A stretch of 64,000 nucleotides of DNA from Candidatus Chlorohelix allophototropha. Its GTDB lineage: Bacteria; Chloroflexota; Chloroflexia; Chloroheliales; Chloroheliaceae. Below the pieces are notes generated by a model. That model did not search any database and had not been told where the DNA came from. It saw only the letters and a list, made by a program, of their open reading frames with translations. A program made the translations under genes and the position numbers. Of the stretch, positions 24,587 through 34,000 are shown piece by piece. The stretch covers positions 1,240,001-1,304,000 of the forward strand of contig NZ_CP128399.1 in the NCBI RefSeq assembly GCF_030389965.1, read 5' to 3'. Within the stretch, counting starts at the first letter, position 1, and each line of letters starts with the position of its first letter.

Positions 24587-26434
24587 TTAAGGAGTAGTAG
24601 TCTGCGTCCCGTTAGTCTGGTTGCGCCCTAACATAGCGCTCAGAATCGGGTCGGAGGTGGTAATTGCTTGTATTTTGCCACTGCTATCCAGAATTATCAG
24701 ATAATCAAATTGTCCAGCACGATCGCCATATTGCAGCGTCGAAGAATAACTGGCTTCAGAATTTCCGGCGGGATAGCTTTTGCCACGAACAAAGCTGTAA
24801 CCCACATAACTCAGCTTGACATTCTGGGTAACGGCTTCCGCTTTATATTTACCTATTTCGACTGCCATAGTGGCAGGGGTAATCCCTTTTCCGCTCAACT
24901 CTTTCTGGTAACTAGCGCTGAACGAAGCCCAGATTTTTTGGGTGTCAAAGGTGGTCAAACCTGACATCAAGCGCTCGGCTACAAAACTAGGAGAGAGCAA
25001 ATCTGTGCCCGTTTGCGGCAAGGTAGAGCTATTTGAGGGTCTGCGAAGGGCGGTGCTAACGATTGGGTCTTGCGCCACAATCTCAGTGACTTTATCGCTG
25101 CTATCATACTTCACCAAAAATACGGTGGTTGTTTCGCGCCCGTTTACGGTATAGCTGACGGTGTACATCTCGGCGTTTGAGCCTGTATCACGGGTTTGTC
25201 CGGCTTGCCCCAATTCAAAACGGGTATATTGCGGCTTCTCACTGATTGCGTCAAGCTCCTTGACAGTACTGTCAATAGCGGCTTGCATATTGTTCTGATT
25301 GAAACCATCAGCGGCTAGAGCTTTCTTATAGGCATCGCTCAACCCGTTCCAAATGAGCTTAGCATTGAATTTTGAAATGCCCTGCAAAACCTGCACGCCG
25401 GCGCTGCGCGGCTTGATAGTCGCATCAGCACTACGCACTATCGATTCGAGAAAGATTGCTTGCAGCGAAGGGTCGTTGCTGGTTACCTGAGTCACATGCC
25501 CGGTAGCATCAAGGTTGATAGTATAGGTAAATTGCGGGGTGGTGCTATTTTTCAGATATGCAGCATATTGTTCAATTGTCGCAGTGGAAGTAGTATCAGT
25601 TTGATTGCCGCGTAGGGTGAAATGATCGTAATTAGGAACGGTAGCATCTTTTTTAAGCTTATCAAAAGCCGCCTGTATCATTGGCTGATCTACACCGGAG
25701 TCGTTCAACTGCTGGTGGTAATCATCAGAAAGCGATGTCCAAACTTCTTTCGCATCATTTTTGAATAGACCAAGCAACAGAAGGGTGCTGCCATCACCCG
25801 GCTTTACCAACGGGTTTGCGCTACGCACAGTGGTGAAGAACAGGGTTTTTGACAATTGCGAGTCATCGCTCATAATATCGCGGATACGATCTTTAGCATC
25901 AACTTTCAAAGCATAATGTGTTTTGGTTTCAGTAGCACCGATTTTCAGAGTAGCTTCAAAAACATCGGCTTTACCGCTACCGTCACGCAAGTCTCCAAAA
26001 CCCTGCCATGTAAAGTATTCATACACAACCGGGTCACCACTAGCCTGAGTGGGCTTTTTAGCTTCGTCCAGCAGTTGTTGCAACCGCGCCAAATCAAGTC
26101 CATTATGAATCAAGGTTTGGCGATAGTCCTCATTAATGCCCTGCCATATTTGGGAGGCATTGTAGGCGGCAAGACCTTTTAGCACTTGCACGCTGGACTC
26201 ACGCGCCGTACCTGTCACCCCATCAGCATTACGGACTAATGAACTGGAATTATCCGCACTGACGATATTCAAAAAGTTGGTGGAAACAAGCAAAGTGATT
26301 GCTGCCGATAGGAAAGCTATAATAATGAAACTACTCACCGGATGGCGAGTAGTAAACCGCCCGGTATTTATGGTCAACCGTCCTAAACCCCGAAAGAAAC
26401 GGATTGTAATCCGACCAACTATTTTAAATATCAT
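24587..26434 (-). CDS. Membrane-anchored protein with four tandem repeats of about 112 residues
   Basis: 615 residues, unrecognised. The N-terminus has FRGLGRLTINTGRFTTRHP and one helix (about 34-56), after which the chain should be outside. Four units follow at about 81-193, 214-323, 345-457 and 484-598. Each begins with a V-x-V-L-x-G-L/I-x-x-F/Y-x-A-x-x-I/V-W segment, has a Y-x-x-x-L-x-x-x-G pattern, and ends with a strand and V-T-x-I-x-x-x-D-P. The units look like an NTF2/cystatin-type helix-plus-sheet fold. It shares its N-terminal design with the next gene upstream. Both lie just upstream of ftsH on the same strand, so they may be FtsH partners or substrates. Confidence 0.7.
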   Translation of the reverse strand: MIFKIVGRITIRFFRGLGRLTINTGRFTTRHPVSSFIIIAFLSAAITLLVSTNFLNIVSADNSSSLVRNADGVTGTARESSVQVLKGLAAYNASQIWQGINEDYRQTLIHNGLDLARLQQLLDEAKKPTQASGDPVVYEYFTWQGFGDLRDGSGKADVFEATLKIGATETKTHYALKVDAKDRIRDIMSDDSQLSKTLFFTTVRSANPLVKPGDGSTLLLLGLFKNDAKEVWTSLSDDYHQQLNDSGVDQPMIQAAFDKLKKDATVPNYDHFTLRGNQTDTTSTATIEQYAAYLKNSTTPQFTYTINLDATGHVTQVTSNDPSLQAIFLESIVRSADATIKPRSAGVQVLQGISKFNAKLIWNGLSDAYKKALAADGFNQNNMQAAIDSTVKELDAISEKPQYTRFELGQAGQTRDTGSNAEMYTVSYTVNGRETTTVFLVKYDSSDKVTEIVAQDPIVSTALRRPSNSSTLPQTGTDLLSPSFVAERLMSGLTTFDTQKIWASFSASYQKELSGKGITPATMAVEIGKYKAEAVTQNVKLSYVGYSFVRGKSYPAGNSEASYSSTLQYGDRAGQFDYLIILDSSGKIQAITTSDPILSAMLGRNQTNGTQTTTP

Positions 26435-26459
26435 AAGTGAACTACCCCTTATGCGAATA

Positions 26460-27044
26460 TTAATTAAAGGCGATTATTTTGCCTTGCCCTGCCACTACTA
26501 GGGTAAAAGGCTCATCTATTATTTGCTTATTGATGTTTAAATAGCGCGCTACATAGAAATGGATGGTCTGCCCATCTCCACCGTCAAAGCCGCCGATATA
26601 ACGATATTCTTGGTATTGCATACCTCGTTCTTTAAACTGGGCAAATTGCTGCGCAAAGTAATCTTTACCCCTGCCCATCTGAGCAAGTTGGTTTTGAAGC
26701 TGGGCATCGAGTGAATTCCATACATCATCGGCATTGAGATAAATCTGACCGCGCATGAAAGCTTCTGTAATCTGGGGCGCGTTTGTGGTACTTATTTTTG
26801 AAGATGTGGCAGAAGCTTGAGCAGAGACGCTTTTGCTTACTACCGGCTGGGGGTTACCTACTACTATATTAATGTTGAGAATTGTTATTAGTAACCAGAT
26901 GCCACCCACTACAACCGCAGTAAGTACCACGCCACCCAGAATTGTTTCGTGCCGACCAAAAAATTTGAATATTCCTATAGTGAAACGACCTAACCCGCCA
27001 AAAAAACGGGTAAGTAATCGACCAAATACGCGGAAAAGTAGCAT
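26460..27044 (-). CDS. Membrane-anchored single-repeat paralogue of the 615-residue protein
   Basis: 194 residues from ATG 27044 (GTG 27053 is possible). The N-terminus FGRLLTRFFGGLGRFTIGIF and one helix (about 40-62) mirror the neighbour at 24587-26434, and the outer part holds one copy of the same repeat: ITEAFMRGQIYLNADDVWNS to FTLVVAGQGKIIAFN. The pair probably arose by duplication and then repeat expansion in the other gene. Function is unknown. It precedes the larger gene by about 25 bases in the same direction. Confidence 0.65.
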   Translation of the reverse strand: MLLFRVFGRLLTRFFGGLGRFTIGIFKFFGRHETILGGVVLTAVVVGGIWLLITILNINIVVGNPQPVVSKSVSAQASATSSKISTTNAPQITEAFMRGQIYLNADDVWNSLDAQLQNQLAQMGRGKDYFAQQFAQFKERGMQYQEYRYIGGFDGGDGQTIHFYVARYLNINKQIIDEPFTLVVAGQGKIIAFN

Positions 27045-27298
27045 ATACCGCACCCGGTGTTATTTTATTTTGAGATTTAAAACCGGATCAAACGCCGGAA
27101 AGCTCGCCTGCAACGGGTCTCCGGGTTAAAATTGAATAAGTAAAGAACAACCTGCGAAGCGGGCATCCTTAGCAAGGATTATAGCTGAGTCTTAAGGCTA
27201 TAAGTGTTAAATAACTATTAAATGACTCTGAAATGTTTGCTAATATATAGGAGAAATTATAGCACCAAATACCCGAGTGAAACCATGTAAATCGGATT
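27045..27298. other. Intergenic region with a small inverted repeat
   Basis: No gene seen. A 7-bp inverted repeat (TTATAGC 27179-27185 with GCTATAA 27197-27203) lies 100 bases after the glycosyltransferase stop on the minus strand. It lacks a clear T-run. Confidence 0.3.
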
Positions 27299-28906
27299 CT
27301 ATTGCAGATTCCAGCTTCTGAGAAATAATTCCCAGTTTTTGCGACGCTGGCGTTCTTCTTCTTCGGGGCTGAAACCATAATGAGGGGAAGTACCTAGTTG
27401 ATCAGTGCGCTCCAATAACGGTTCAATATCCGGCAAAATCATCAGTCCAAAGCCTTTATCCTTAAAATTATAGGAATAATCGGCTTCAAGAGCGTAGGGG
27501 TGGCGGAAATGCTCGTCCATAAATCCCACTTCGTCCTCAACCAACACGCGCCGGAAGCATAATAAGCTACCTTCAAGCGCATCGGGGTGGGCTCCAGTAA
27601 GGCTTAGACCAACCGCTTTTCCCTCCTGCCGTTCAAGCTTCAAACCCGCCAAACCGTAAAGAGCATATTCTTCCATCGCGTAAAGACGGTGATAAAGCGC
27701 GTCAAACAGGTCGCCTTTGAGCTTCAAACCCGGTTCGAGCAGCAACAACCAACGCCCGCGGGCTTGCCGAAAAGCGATATTGCGTGCGGCTGCCACACCC
27801 AAATCCTCCGCGAATAACGCCCTGAAATTACGGTAAGCGGTGTTGAGAGTTTGGAGATATGTGGTTGTCTCCTCCGCGCCGTTCAAATCCACCACAATCG
27901 TCTCAACTGTGCGCTTCGAGTTGATGACCTGTGCCAGCAAACTGTTCAGGGTGATTTTTAGCTCAGGCAAATTCTGGCGCGAAACCAAGCACACCGTAAA
28001 ATCGAAGCGATCTTCCTCACGCAAGAAAGAGCGCACTATGCGGCTGTTCTTAAGGCGGAGTAAACCCTGCGTTTCCTCTTTCTGCTGCTGTTCTCTCTGC
28101 TGTGGCTTTTTCTGGAAAGGCTTGTTTTTGGAATCGCTCATACGGGGCGTGCCTTTTGCCCCTTCCCTGCCTGTAACCGGGTTTTTGGCTTTCTTATCCG
28201 GGTAGCGGGTCGGCTCATTTTTCGGTTCGGCAGGCGCGGGATTATCCAGCCCTAGTTCAAAGCCAAGCACCCGATCAAACTCAGCCAGTAAACGCAGGCG
28301 GGATGCATCATCCAAATCACTTTGTAATAGCATAGCCCATAGCACCGTCAAGGCACGGGGCAAATTCAGGTCGTCGGCGATTTGCTCATAAAAGCGGTTG
28401 CGCCATTCTTCCACTGAGGCAGAGGCTTTGCCGCTTTCGGCTAACCCGCCGTTGGTATTCTGAGCTTTCAGGCGCGAAATAGAGCTTCGCAGCCTTTCCA
28501 GCGCAGTTGCCGAATCGGTAAGAGCGCGAAGCGGAGGCATGTTATCACGATAATGGGTTGAAGCCAACCAATAGCGCAACTCGGCTGGACTAAAGCCAAT
28601 CAGGTCGCCGGGATTTATAGCAAGGTCAGGTGCGCCGGGCAGCAACGTAAAAGCCGCCTGTTTGCGTTCTTCCTCATCGGTTATGAGTAGGCAATCGGCG
28701 GTAGCAGCCTCGCTTACACGCTCAAACTTGAGACGCTTTCGCTGCAACGCCTTCCCAAGCCAATCCAACAGGCAATTCAAACGTAGGGTTGCGGGAGTAC
28801 GCTTATCCTCAAGCAGGGGGGCGGAGACATAAAGCTTTATTAGACCCTTATGGTCGGGTAATTTTTCTTTGCGACGACTATGCGCGTTGTATATTTTCAG
28901 TTCCAT
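27299..28906 (-). CDS. Degenerate cysteinyl-tRNA synthetase domain fused to a family 2 glycosyltransferase
   Basis: 535 residues. Residues 1-220 align by eye with CysRS: MELKIYNAHSRRKEKL at the N-terminus, LYVSAPLLEDKRTPATLRLN where CysRS has LYVCGPTVYDxxHIGHAR, then a short jump to FSPAELRYWLASTHYRDNMP (CysRS: xLRYFLLSxHYRSP) and the helical EQIADDLNLPRALTVLWAML. The zinc cysteine, HIGH, the middle of the catalytic fold and KMSKS are all gone, so it cannot charge tRNA. A basic linker (about 225-285) leads to a GT-A fold (about 300-480) with FTVCLVSRQNLPELKITLNS, VVDLNGAEET and LGVAAARNIAFRQARGRWLLLL, where the usual D-x-D reads EPG. Cytosolic; sugar and acceptor unknown. Confidence 0.75.
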   Translation of the reverse strand: MELKIYNAHSRRKEKLPDHKGLIKLYVSAPLLEDKRTPATLRLNCLLDWLGKALQRKRLKFERVSEAATADCLLITDEEERKQAAFTLLPGAPDLAINPGDLIGFSPAELRYWLASTHYRDNMPPLRALTDSATALERLRSSISRLKAQNTNGGLAESGKASASVEEWRNRFYEQIADDLNLPRALTVLWAMLLQSDLDDASRLRLLAEFDRVLGFELGLDNPAPAEPKNEPTRYPDKKAKNPVTGREGAKGTPRMSDSKNKPFQKKPQQREQQQKEETQGLLRLKNSRIVRSFLREEDRFDFTVCLVSRQNLPELKITLNSLLAQVINSKRTVETIVVDLNGAEETTTYLQTLNTAYRNFRALFAEDLGVAAARNIAFRQARGRWLLLLEPGLKLKGDLFDALYHRLYAMEEYALYGLAGLKLERQEGKAVGLSLTGAHPDALEGSLLCFRRVLVEDEVGFMDEHFRHPYALEADYSYNFKDKGFGLMILPDIEPLLERTDQLGTSPHYGFSPEEEERQRRKNWELFLRSWNLQ

Positions 28907-29036
28907 ATCGCCTAGAAGTATAGAGCATAAGCCTCAAAATGTAAAAAGGTGCACAAATGCAATTTCAATTGCGGCGTATAGGCAATTGGGGTAAACTTGA
29001 AAGACAGAACACGAATTTTTCAAAGGAGAGAATAGA
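28907..29036. promoter_or_regulatory. Divergent region upstream of the pyruvate dehydrogenase operon
   Basis: 130 bases between divergent genes; must hold the pdh promoter. AAAGGAG precedes ATG 29037. No confident -35/-10 pair is visible. Confidence 0.35.
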
Positions 29037-30113
29037 ATGGTTGCTGAACTGGAAATTCCCGCGTTGGATAGACCTTATCAGGTTCTAACGCACAAGGGAC
29101 AATTAGTAGATGAACCTCCTGCCCTTTCGCCCGACAAGCTAATCGAATTGCACCGCTATATGCTGGCAACCCGTATATTTTCTGATAAAATCATCGCTTT
29201 GCAACGGCAGGGACGCGCCGGAACTTTCGGATCGCTGGCAGGGCAGGAAGCAACGGCGGTGGGTCTGTCCGCACCGCTCAAGCCGCAAGATTGGCTGGCA
29301 ACTTCCTATCGTGAAGCAGGCTGTTTTCTGGTGCGCGGCGTGCCCTACAACGATTTACTTTATTACTTCAAGGGCTACCCGCCCGATAATACCCATACTA
29401 GAACCAACACCCTACCCATCCAAATTGTCATTGGCACCCAAATGTTGCATACCACCGGGTTGGCGTTGGGCGCGAAAATAAAAGGCGATGACGCGGTGGC
29501 GTTGGGTATTTGCGGGGATGGCGCAACCAGCGAGGGTGATTTCAACGAGTCGCTCAATTTCGCGGGAGTGTTCAAAGCCCCGGCGATTTTGGCTGTCACC
29601 AATAACGGCTGGGCAATCAGTACGCCGCGCCGCAAACAAAGTGTTGTCCAAACGCTGGCATTGCGCGGGGCGGGTTTTGGCGTTCCAGCTTATTTGGTGG
29701 ACGGCAATGATGTGTTGGCGGTTTACAAGGTGATGGAACAAGCGGTAGCGCGAGCGCGGGCAGGCGAAGGACCTAGTTTGATTGAAACGATTACCTACCG
29801 CATGGGGGCGCACACTACCGCAGACGACCCCTCCCGTTATGTGCCAAAAGAAGACCTCGAATACTGGCGACAGCGCGACCCGATTGACCGTTTCCGCAAA
29901 TACCTTTTCGCGCAGCATTTGCTAGACGAGGCAAGCGAACACATTATGGCGGAAACTATCGAACGCGAAATCAACGAAGCGGTGGATTACGTGGAAGCTA
30001 GAACCAAACCCACGCCCGACCTGATTTTCGACATCACCTTCGAGCAACCCACCCCCCGCATGCAGCAACAACGTGAGGAAATGCGGCGCGAGATGAGGGA
30101 AAAAGGTCTTTAG
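29037..30113 (+). CDS. pdhA: Pyruvate dehydrogenase E1 component, alpha subunit
   Basis: Thiamine diphosphate-dependent decarboxylase subunit of the 2-oxo acid dehydrogenase complex, 358 residues. The TPP-binding motif runs from GDG (160-162) to NN (189-190) within GICGDGATSEGDFNE and TNNGWAIS. TYRMGAHTTADDPSRY near 255-270 is the phosphorylation-loop region, conserved also in bacteria. It forms the heterotetrameric E1 with the next gene. First gene of the operon pdhA-pdhB-pdhC-lpd; ATG 29037 follows AAAGGAG. Branched-chain 2-oxo acid use cannot be excluded from sequence alone, since the two groups are close. Confidence 0.92.
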   Translation: MVAELEIPALDRPYQVLTHKGQLVDEPPALSPDKLIELHRYMLATRIFSDKIIALQRQGRAGTFGSLAGQEATAVGLSAPLKPQDWLATSYREAGCFLVRGVPYNDLLYYFKGYPPDNTHTRTNTLPIQIVIGTQMLHTTGLALGAKIKGDDAVALGICGDGATSEGDFNESLNFAGVFKAPAILAVTNNGWAISTPRRKQSVVQTLALRGAGFGVPAYLVDGNDVLAVYKVMEQAVARARAGEGPSLIETITYRMGAHTTADDPSRYVPKEDLEYWRQRDPIDRFRKYLFAQHLLDEASEHIMAETIEREINEAVDYVEARTKPTPDLIFDITFEQPTPRMQQQREEMRREMREKGL

Positions 30114-30134
30114 TAGGCACAGGAGAGGAAAGCG

Positions 30135-31160
30135 ATGACTATTTTAGAAGCCACTAACCAAACTCCCGGCGCAAAACCCGCCCCGCGCCTGACTATGATT
30201 GAAGCTATCAACCAATCGCTGCGAATTGAGATGGAACGTGACGGGCGAGTGGTAATGATAGGCGAGGACATCGGCAAAAACGGTGGTGTGTTCCGCGTGA
30301 CCGATGGACTACAAGCGCACTTTGGCGAGAATCGGGTGTTTGACGCGCCCTTAGCAGAGTCGGGCATTATCGGTACGGCGGTAGGTATGGCAGTATATGG
30401 CTTGCGCCCGATTGCCGAAATCCAGTTTGCCGGGTTTATGTATGTCAGCTTTAATCAGCTTGTCTCACAGGCAGCCCGCATGCGCTTTCGCAGTGGCGGC
30501 ATGTTCACCGTCCCGATGGTAATACGCGCGCCTTATGGTGGCGGCGTGCGTACCCCTGAACTACACTCCGATAGCCTCGAAGGGGTGCTGTTGCAAACGC
30601 CCGGCTTGAAAGTGGTTGTCCCCTCCAACCCCTATGACGCGAAGGGGTTGCTGGCGGCAGCGATAGAAGACCCCGACCCGGTGGTATTCTTCGAGAATAT
30701 CAAGCTGTATCGTTCTTTCAAGCAGGAAGTACCAGAAGAACGTTATGTTATTCCGTTGGGCAAAGCGTCAGTAGTGCAGGAAGGCAGCGACATCAGCATT
30801 TTCACTTATGGGGCAATGGTTTCGGTGGTCTTGCAAGCAGCAAAGCAAGTGGCAGAAGAAAAGGGCGCAAGCATCGAAGTGGTGGATTTGCGTACTACCT
30901 GGCCCCTTGATGAAGAAACAATCGTCAATTCTGTCACCAAAACCGGACGTGCGATGATAGTGCACGAAGCCCCCAAAGCGGGCGGCATCGGCGCGGAAAT
31001 AAGCGCCATCATAAACGAAAACTGCCTCTATTCGCTGCTCAAGCCCGTAGCGCGGGTAACTGGCTATGATACCCCTTTCCCGCCGCCCCAATTGGAAGAC
31101 CTTTATCTACCCACTCCCACTCGTGTAGCGTGGGCTATCGCCGCCACTCTGGAGGACTAA
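30135..31160 (+). CDS. pdhB: Pyruvate dehydrogenase E1 component, beta subunit
   Basis: 341 residues. MIEAINQSLRIEMERDGRVV and MIGEDIGKNGGVFRVTDGL are the N-terminal marks of E1 beta, with AEIQFAGFMYVSFNQLVSQAARM and PYGGGVRTPELHSDS in the middle and PLDEETIVNSVTKTGRAMIV in the transketolase C-terminal domain. Together with the alpha subunit it binds TPP at the interface and acetylates the lipoyl group of E2. It starts 21 bases after the alpha stop with AGGAGAGG before ATG. Confidence 0.93.
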   Translation: MTILEATNQTPGAKPAPRLTMIEAINQSLRIEMERDGRVVMIGEDIGKNGGVFRVTDGLQAHFGENRVFDAPLAESGIIGTAVGMAVYGLRPIAEIQFAGFMYVSFNQLVSQAARMRFRSGGMFTVPMVIRAPYGGGVRTPELHSDSLEGVLLQTPGLKVVVPSNPYDAKGLLAAAIEDPDPVVFFENIKLYRSFKQEVPEERYVIPLGKASVVQEGSDISIFTYGAMVSVVLQAAKQVAEEKGASIEVVDLRTTWPLDEETIVNSVTKTGRAMIVHEAPKAGGIGAEISAIINENCLYSLLKPVARVTGYDTPFPPPQLEDLYLPTPTRVAWAIAATLED

Positions 31161-31165
31161 ACACT

Positions 31166-32440
31166 ATGTTTGAGTTCAAGTTGCCAGATGTAGGCGAGGG
31201 CATGCACGAAGCGGAAATCGTGCGTTGGTTGGTCAATCCCGGTGAAACGGTCAAGCTCGACCAAATAATGCTGGAAATCCAAACCGATAAAGCGCTGGTG
31301 GAAATTCCTAGCCCGGTTGCGGGTGTGGTAGGACAAATCCTCAAGCCGATAGGACAAATCGCGCATGTCGGGGATGTACTGATTAACTTTGAAACGCAAG
31401 CGAGCGCAAAAAGCAGCACAATTGCACCTATGGTAGCGACTGTACCTGTCGTAGCAGCCGTTTCTGCTATCGGCACGTTTACCCCTGCCGAAAGTGGTGT
31501 ACTAGCTTCAAGGGTGCGGGCTGCCCCTGCCGTTCGCAAAAGAGCCTTGGAATTGGGCGTGAACCTTGCGCTGGTAAAAGCCAGCAGCCCAGATGGGCGA
31601 GTGCTGTTGCAAGATGTGCTGGCGTATGCCGAAGAAAGCAAGCACAAGCCCACTACCAACGGCGCATCCCACGCCCCAATATTGGAAACAGTTGCACCCC
31701 CACCGCCCGTTGTATCGACAACGCCCATCGCATCGGGTGGCGAAGAGCGCAAACCACTCGTAGGTTTGCAACGGCGCATGGCAGAGCGCATGGAATTAGC
31801 GTGGCGCACTATCCCGCACGTCACCACTTTTGAGCAGGTGGACTCAGAGCAATTAATCGAGATGCGCCGCCAGATACAGCCCGCCGCCGAACAGCGCGGG
31901 GTATCGCTCACCTATCTGCCGTTTATAGTCAAAGCAGTGGTTGCGGCGCTCAAAGCCAATCCCATCTTCAATAGCAGCCTTGATGAAAAAACCCGCGAGG
32001 TTATTTACAAACGCTATTACCATATCGGGCTGGCAACTGCCACACCGGACGGACTGGTGGTAGCAGTAGTGCGTGATGCGGATAAACTCAGCCTGTCGCA
32101 ACTTGGCGCAGAAATAGCGCGGCTGGCGGAAGGTGGGCGCAATCGCAGCCTAAAGCCACACGAACTGAGCGGCAGCACCTTTACCATCTCCAATTACGGT
32201 AGCTACGACGGCGGAATGGGTACGCCCATCATCAACCCGCCCGAAGTGGCAATTCTGGGCGTGGGGCGCATCAAGGACGAGGTGGTAGCCCGCAACGGTC
32301 TGCCAATAGTGCGCCCAATGCTGCCGCTCAACCTCAGTTTCGACCATCGCCTGATTGACGGAGCGACTTCCGGGCAGTTCATGCGTGTGCTGATGGAATT
32401 GCTGGAAAACCCCGCCCGGCTCATGCTTGATATGGTCTAG
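31166..32440 (+). CDS. pdhC: Dihydrolipoamide acyltransferase E2 of pyruvate dehydrogenase
   Basis: 424 residues. One lipoyl domain (1-75, lipoyl Lys42 in TDKALVEI), an Ala/Pro/Val-rich hinge, a peripheral-subunit binding domain (about 117-157, ASRVRAAPAVRKRALELG), a second linker, and the catalytic domain from about 200, ending with the active-site HxxxDG as DHRLIDG. It forms the core of the complex and passes acetyl groups to CoA. ATG 31166 is used because GGAGG (31151-31155) precedes it; the upstream in-frame start at 31130 would overlap E1 beta by 31 bases. Confidence 0.93.
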   Translation: MFEFKLPDVGEGMHEAEIVRWLVNPGETVKLDQIMLEIQTDKALVEIPSPVAGVVGQILKPIGQIAHVGDVLINFETQASAKSSTIAPMVATVPVVAAVSAIGTFTPAESGVLASRVRAAPAVRKRALELGVNLALVKASSPDGRVLLQDVLAYAEESKHKPTTNGASHAPILETVAPPPPVVSTTPIASGGEERKPLVGLQRRMAERMELAWRTIPHVTTFEQVDSEQLIEMRRQIQPAAEQRGVSLTYLPFIVKAVVAALKANPIFNSSLDEKTREVIYKRYYHIGLATATPDGLVVAVVRDADKLSLSQLGAEIARLAEGGRNRSLKPHELSGSTFTISNYGSYDGGMGTPIINPPEVAILGVGRIKDEVVARNGLPIVRPMLPLNLSFDHRLIDGATSGQFMRVLMELLENPARLMLDMV

Positions 32441-32451
32441 GAGAAAAAACA

Positions 32452-33888
32452 ATGGTGGTTGGCGATGTTACAACCGCAGTGGATGTGGTGGTACTGGGCG
32501 GCGGACCCGGCGGATATGTGGCAGCAATACGCGCCGCGCAACTAGGTAAAAGCGTGGTGCTGGTAGAGCAATCCACCGTAATGGGCGGGGTCTGTTTGAA
32601 CGAAGGCTGTATCCCCCTCAAAGCGTTGGTGGCAGCCAGCGAACGCTACTGGCAAACGTTGGAAAGCGAATCGCTGGCGAGTATGGGCATCTTGACCGAA
32701 GGTGCATCGCTCGATTTCAGCCGCATGCAGAACTGGAAAGATGGCATCATCCATCGCTTGACCGAAGGAGTAGCGAAATTGCTCTCCGGCAACCGAGTCG
32801 AGGTGGTGCATGGCTTGGGCTGGTTTCTGAACTCTAAAGAGATGCGCGTGGAAGGCGAACACGGCGCGTTGCGTTTCAACTTCGAGCAGTGCGTGCTGGC
32901 GGTAGGGGCGAGCTATGCCGCGCTTCCAGATTTACCTTTCGATGGCAAGTTGGTATTGAACCCGCGCATGGCATTAAAACTTGCCGATATTCCTCCCATA
33001 TTAGCAATCTGGGGCGATGATTACATCGCGTTGGAATTGGCAACCGTCTTTGGGCGACTCGGCTCTCACGTAGCGCTGCTGACTCCCGCAGAACGCCCTT
33101 TGCCCGATGTGGATGCCAGCGCAGTTCGGTTGGTGATGGCGGGTTTGCGCAAATTGGGGATACAGCATATCGGGCAGGCATTTCCTGTAGCAGTGGAAAA
33201 CGACAACGTGGTGTATCTGAAAGGGCAGACACGCACCGCCCTACCTACCGGAACGCCGCTAGTAGTATGCGGTAATTTGCAAGCAAACACCGCCAACCTA
33301 CACTTGAAAGAGGCAGGCTTGAGCATGGGCGAGGGCGGCGCAATCGAAGTGGCAGCCGACCAACGTACCCGCGTGGCGCACATTTTCGCGGCAGGAGATT
33401 GCACCCAACACCGTCCGGCAGTCGCTACCAGCGCAATCAAGCAAGCGAAAGTGGCAGCGGAAGCGTTGGCAGGTAAAAAAGTGGCATACACCCCGCAAGC
33501 CTTCCCACGAGTGGTTGGCACCTCGCCCGAACTGGCAGTGGTAGGACTATCGGCGGAAGCGGCACAAGCGGCGGGCTACCGAGTAAAAACCGGGCGTTTT
33601 TCGCTGGCGGCGAACGGACGCGCCTTAACGCTCGGCGCAGATTCGGGTGTGGCGTTGCTAGTAGCGGATGCGGACAATGACGCGCTATTGGGCGTAACGC
33701 TGGTTGGCACGCGCTCCGGCGACCTTATCGGCGAAGCGGCGCTGGCAATCGAGATGGGAGCAACCCTAACCGACCTTGCTGAAACACTGCACTGGCATCC
33801 CGGTTTGGGCGAAATGCTGTTGGAAGGAGCAGAAAGCGCGTTGGGGCAAGTGATTCATCAGCTTGATTTGAAAGCCGCTAGCCGTTGA
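32452..33888 (+). CDS. lpdA: Dihydrolipoyl dehydrogenase E3
   Basis: 478-residue FAD flavoprotein reoxidising dihydrolipoamide with NAD. FAD motif GGGPGGYVAAIRAAQ (about 16-30), redox disulfide C48-LNEG-C53 (GGVCLNEGCIPLKAL), second FAD motif FAAGDCT, and the C-terminal dimer motif with catalytic His in LHWHPGLGEMLLEG. The NAD segment has WGDDYIALELATVFGRLG in place of the usual GxGxxGxE run, a somewhat divergent Rossmann motif. Last gene of the pdh operon, 11 bases after E2 with TAGGAGA before ATG. Confidence 0.92.
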   Translation: MVVGDVTTAVDVVVLGGGPGGYVAAIRAAQLGKSVVLVEQSTVMGGVCLNEGCIPLKALVAASERYWQTLESESLASMGILTEGASLDFSRMQNWKDGIIHRLTEGVAKLLSGNRVEVVHGLGWFLNSKEMRVEGEHGALRFNFEQCVLAVGASYAALPDLPFDGKLVLNPRMALKLADIPPILAIWGDDYIALELATVFGRLGSHVALLTPAERPLPDVDASAVRLVMAGLRKLGIQHIGQAFPVAVENDNVVYLKGQTRTALPTGTPLVVCGNLQANTANLHLKEAGLSMGEGGAIEVAADQRTRVAHIFAAGDCTQHRPAVATSAIKQAKVAAEALAGKKVAYTPQAFPRVVGTSPELAVVGLSAEAAQAAGYRVKTGRFSLAANGRALTLGADSGVALLVADADNDALLGVTLVGTRSGDLIGEAALAIEMGATLTDLAETLHWHPGLGEMLLEGAESALGQVIHQLDLKAASR

Positions 33889-34000
33889 CATTTTTTACCA
33901 AATCTAGGCTTGACCAGCCATTGCTCAACCTTTATGATTAATCAATAAGTAATAGTTTTAACAATCCTTTGGCAAACAAAATTGAGCAAAGCGCGGGCAG

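Noticed and set aside
31135-31911. Minus-strand frame of 258 residues over the E2 gene
   Set aside because: Antisense to lipoyl and linker coding sequence; Ser/Thr-rich composition mirrors the real gene.
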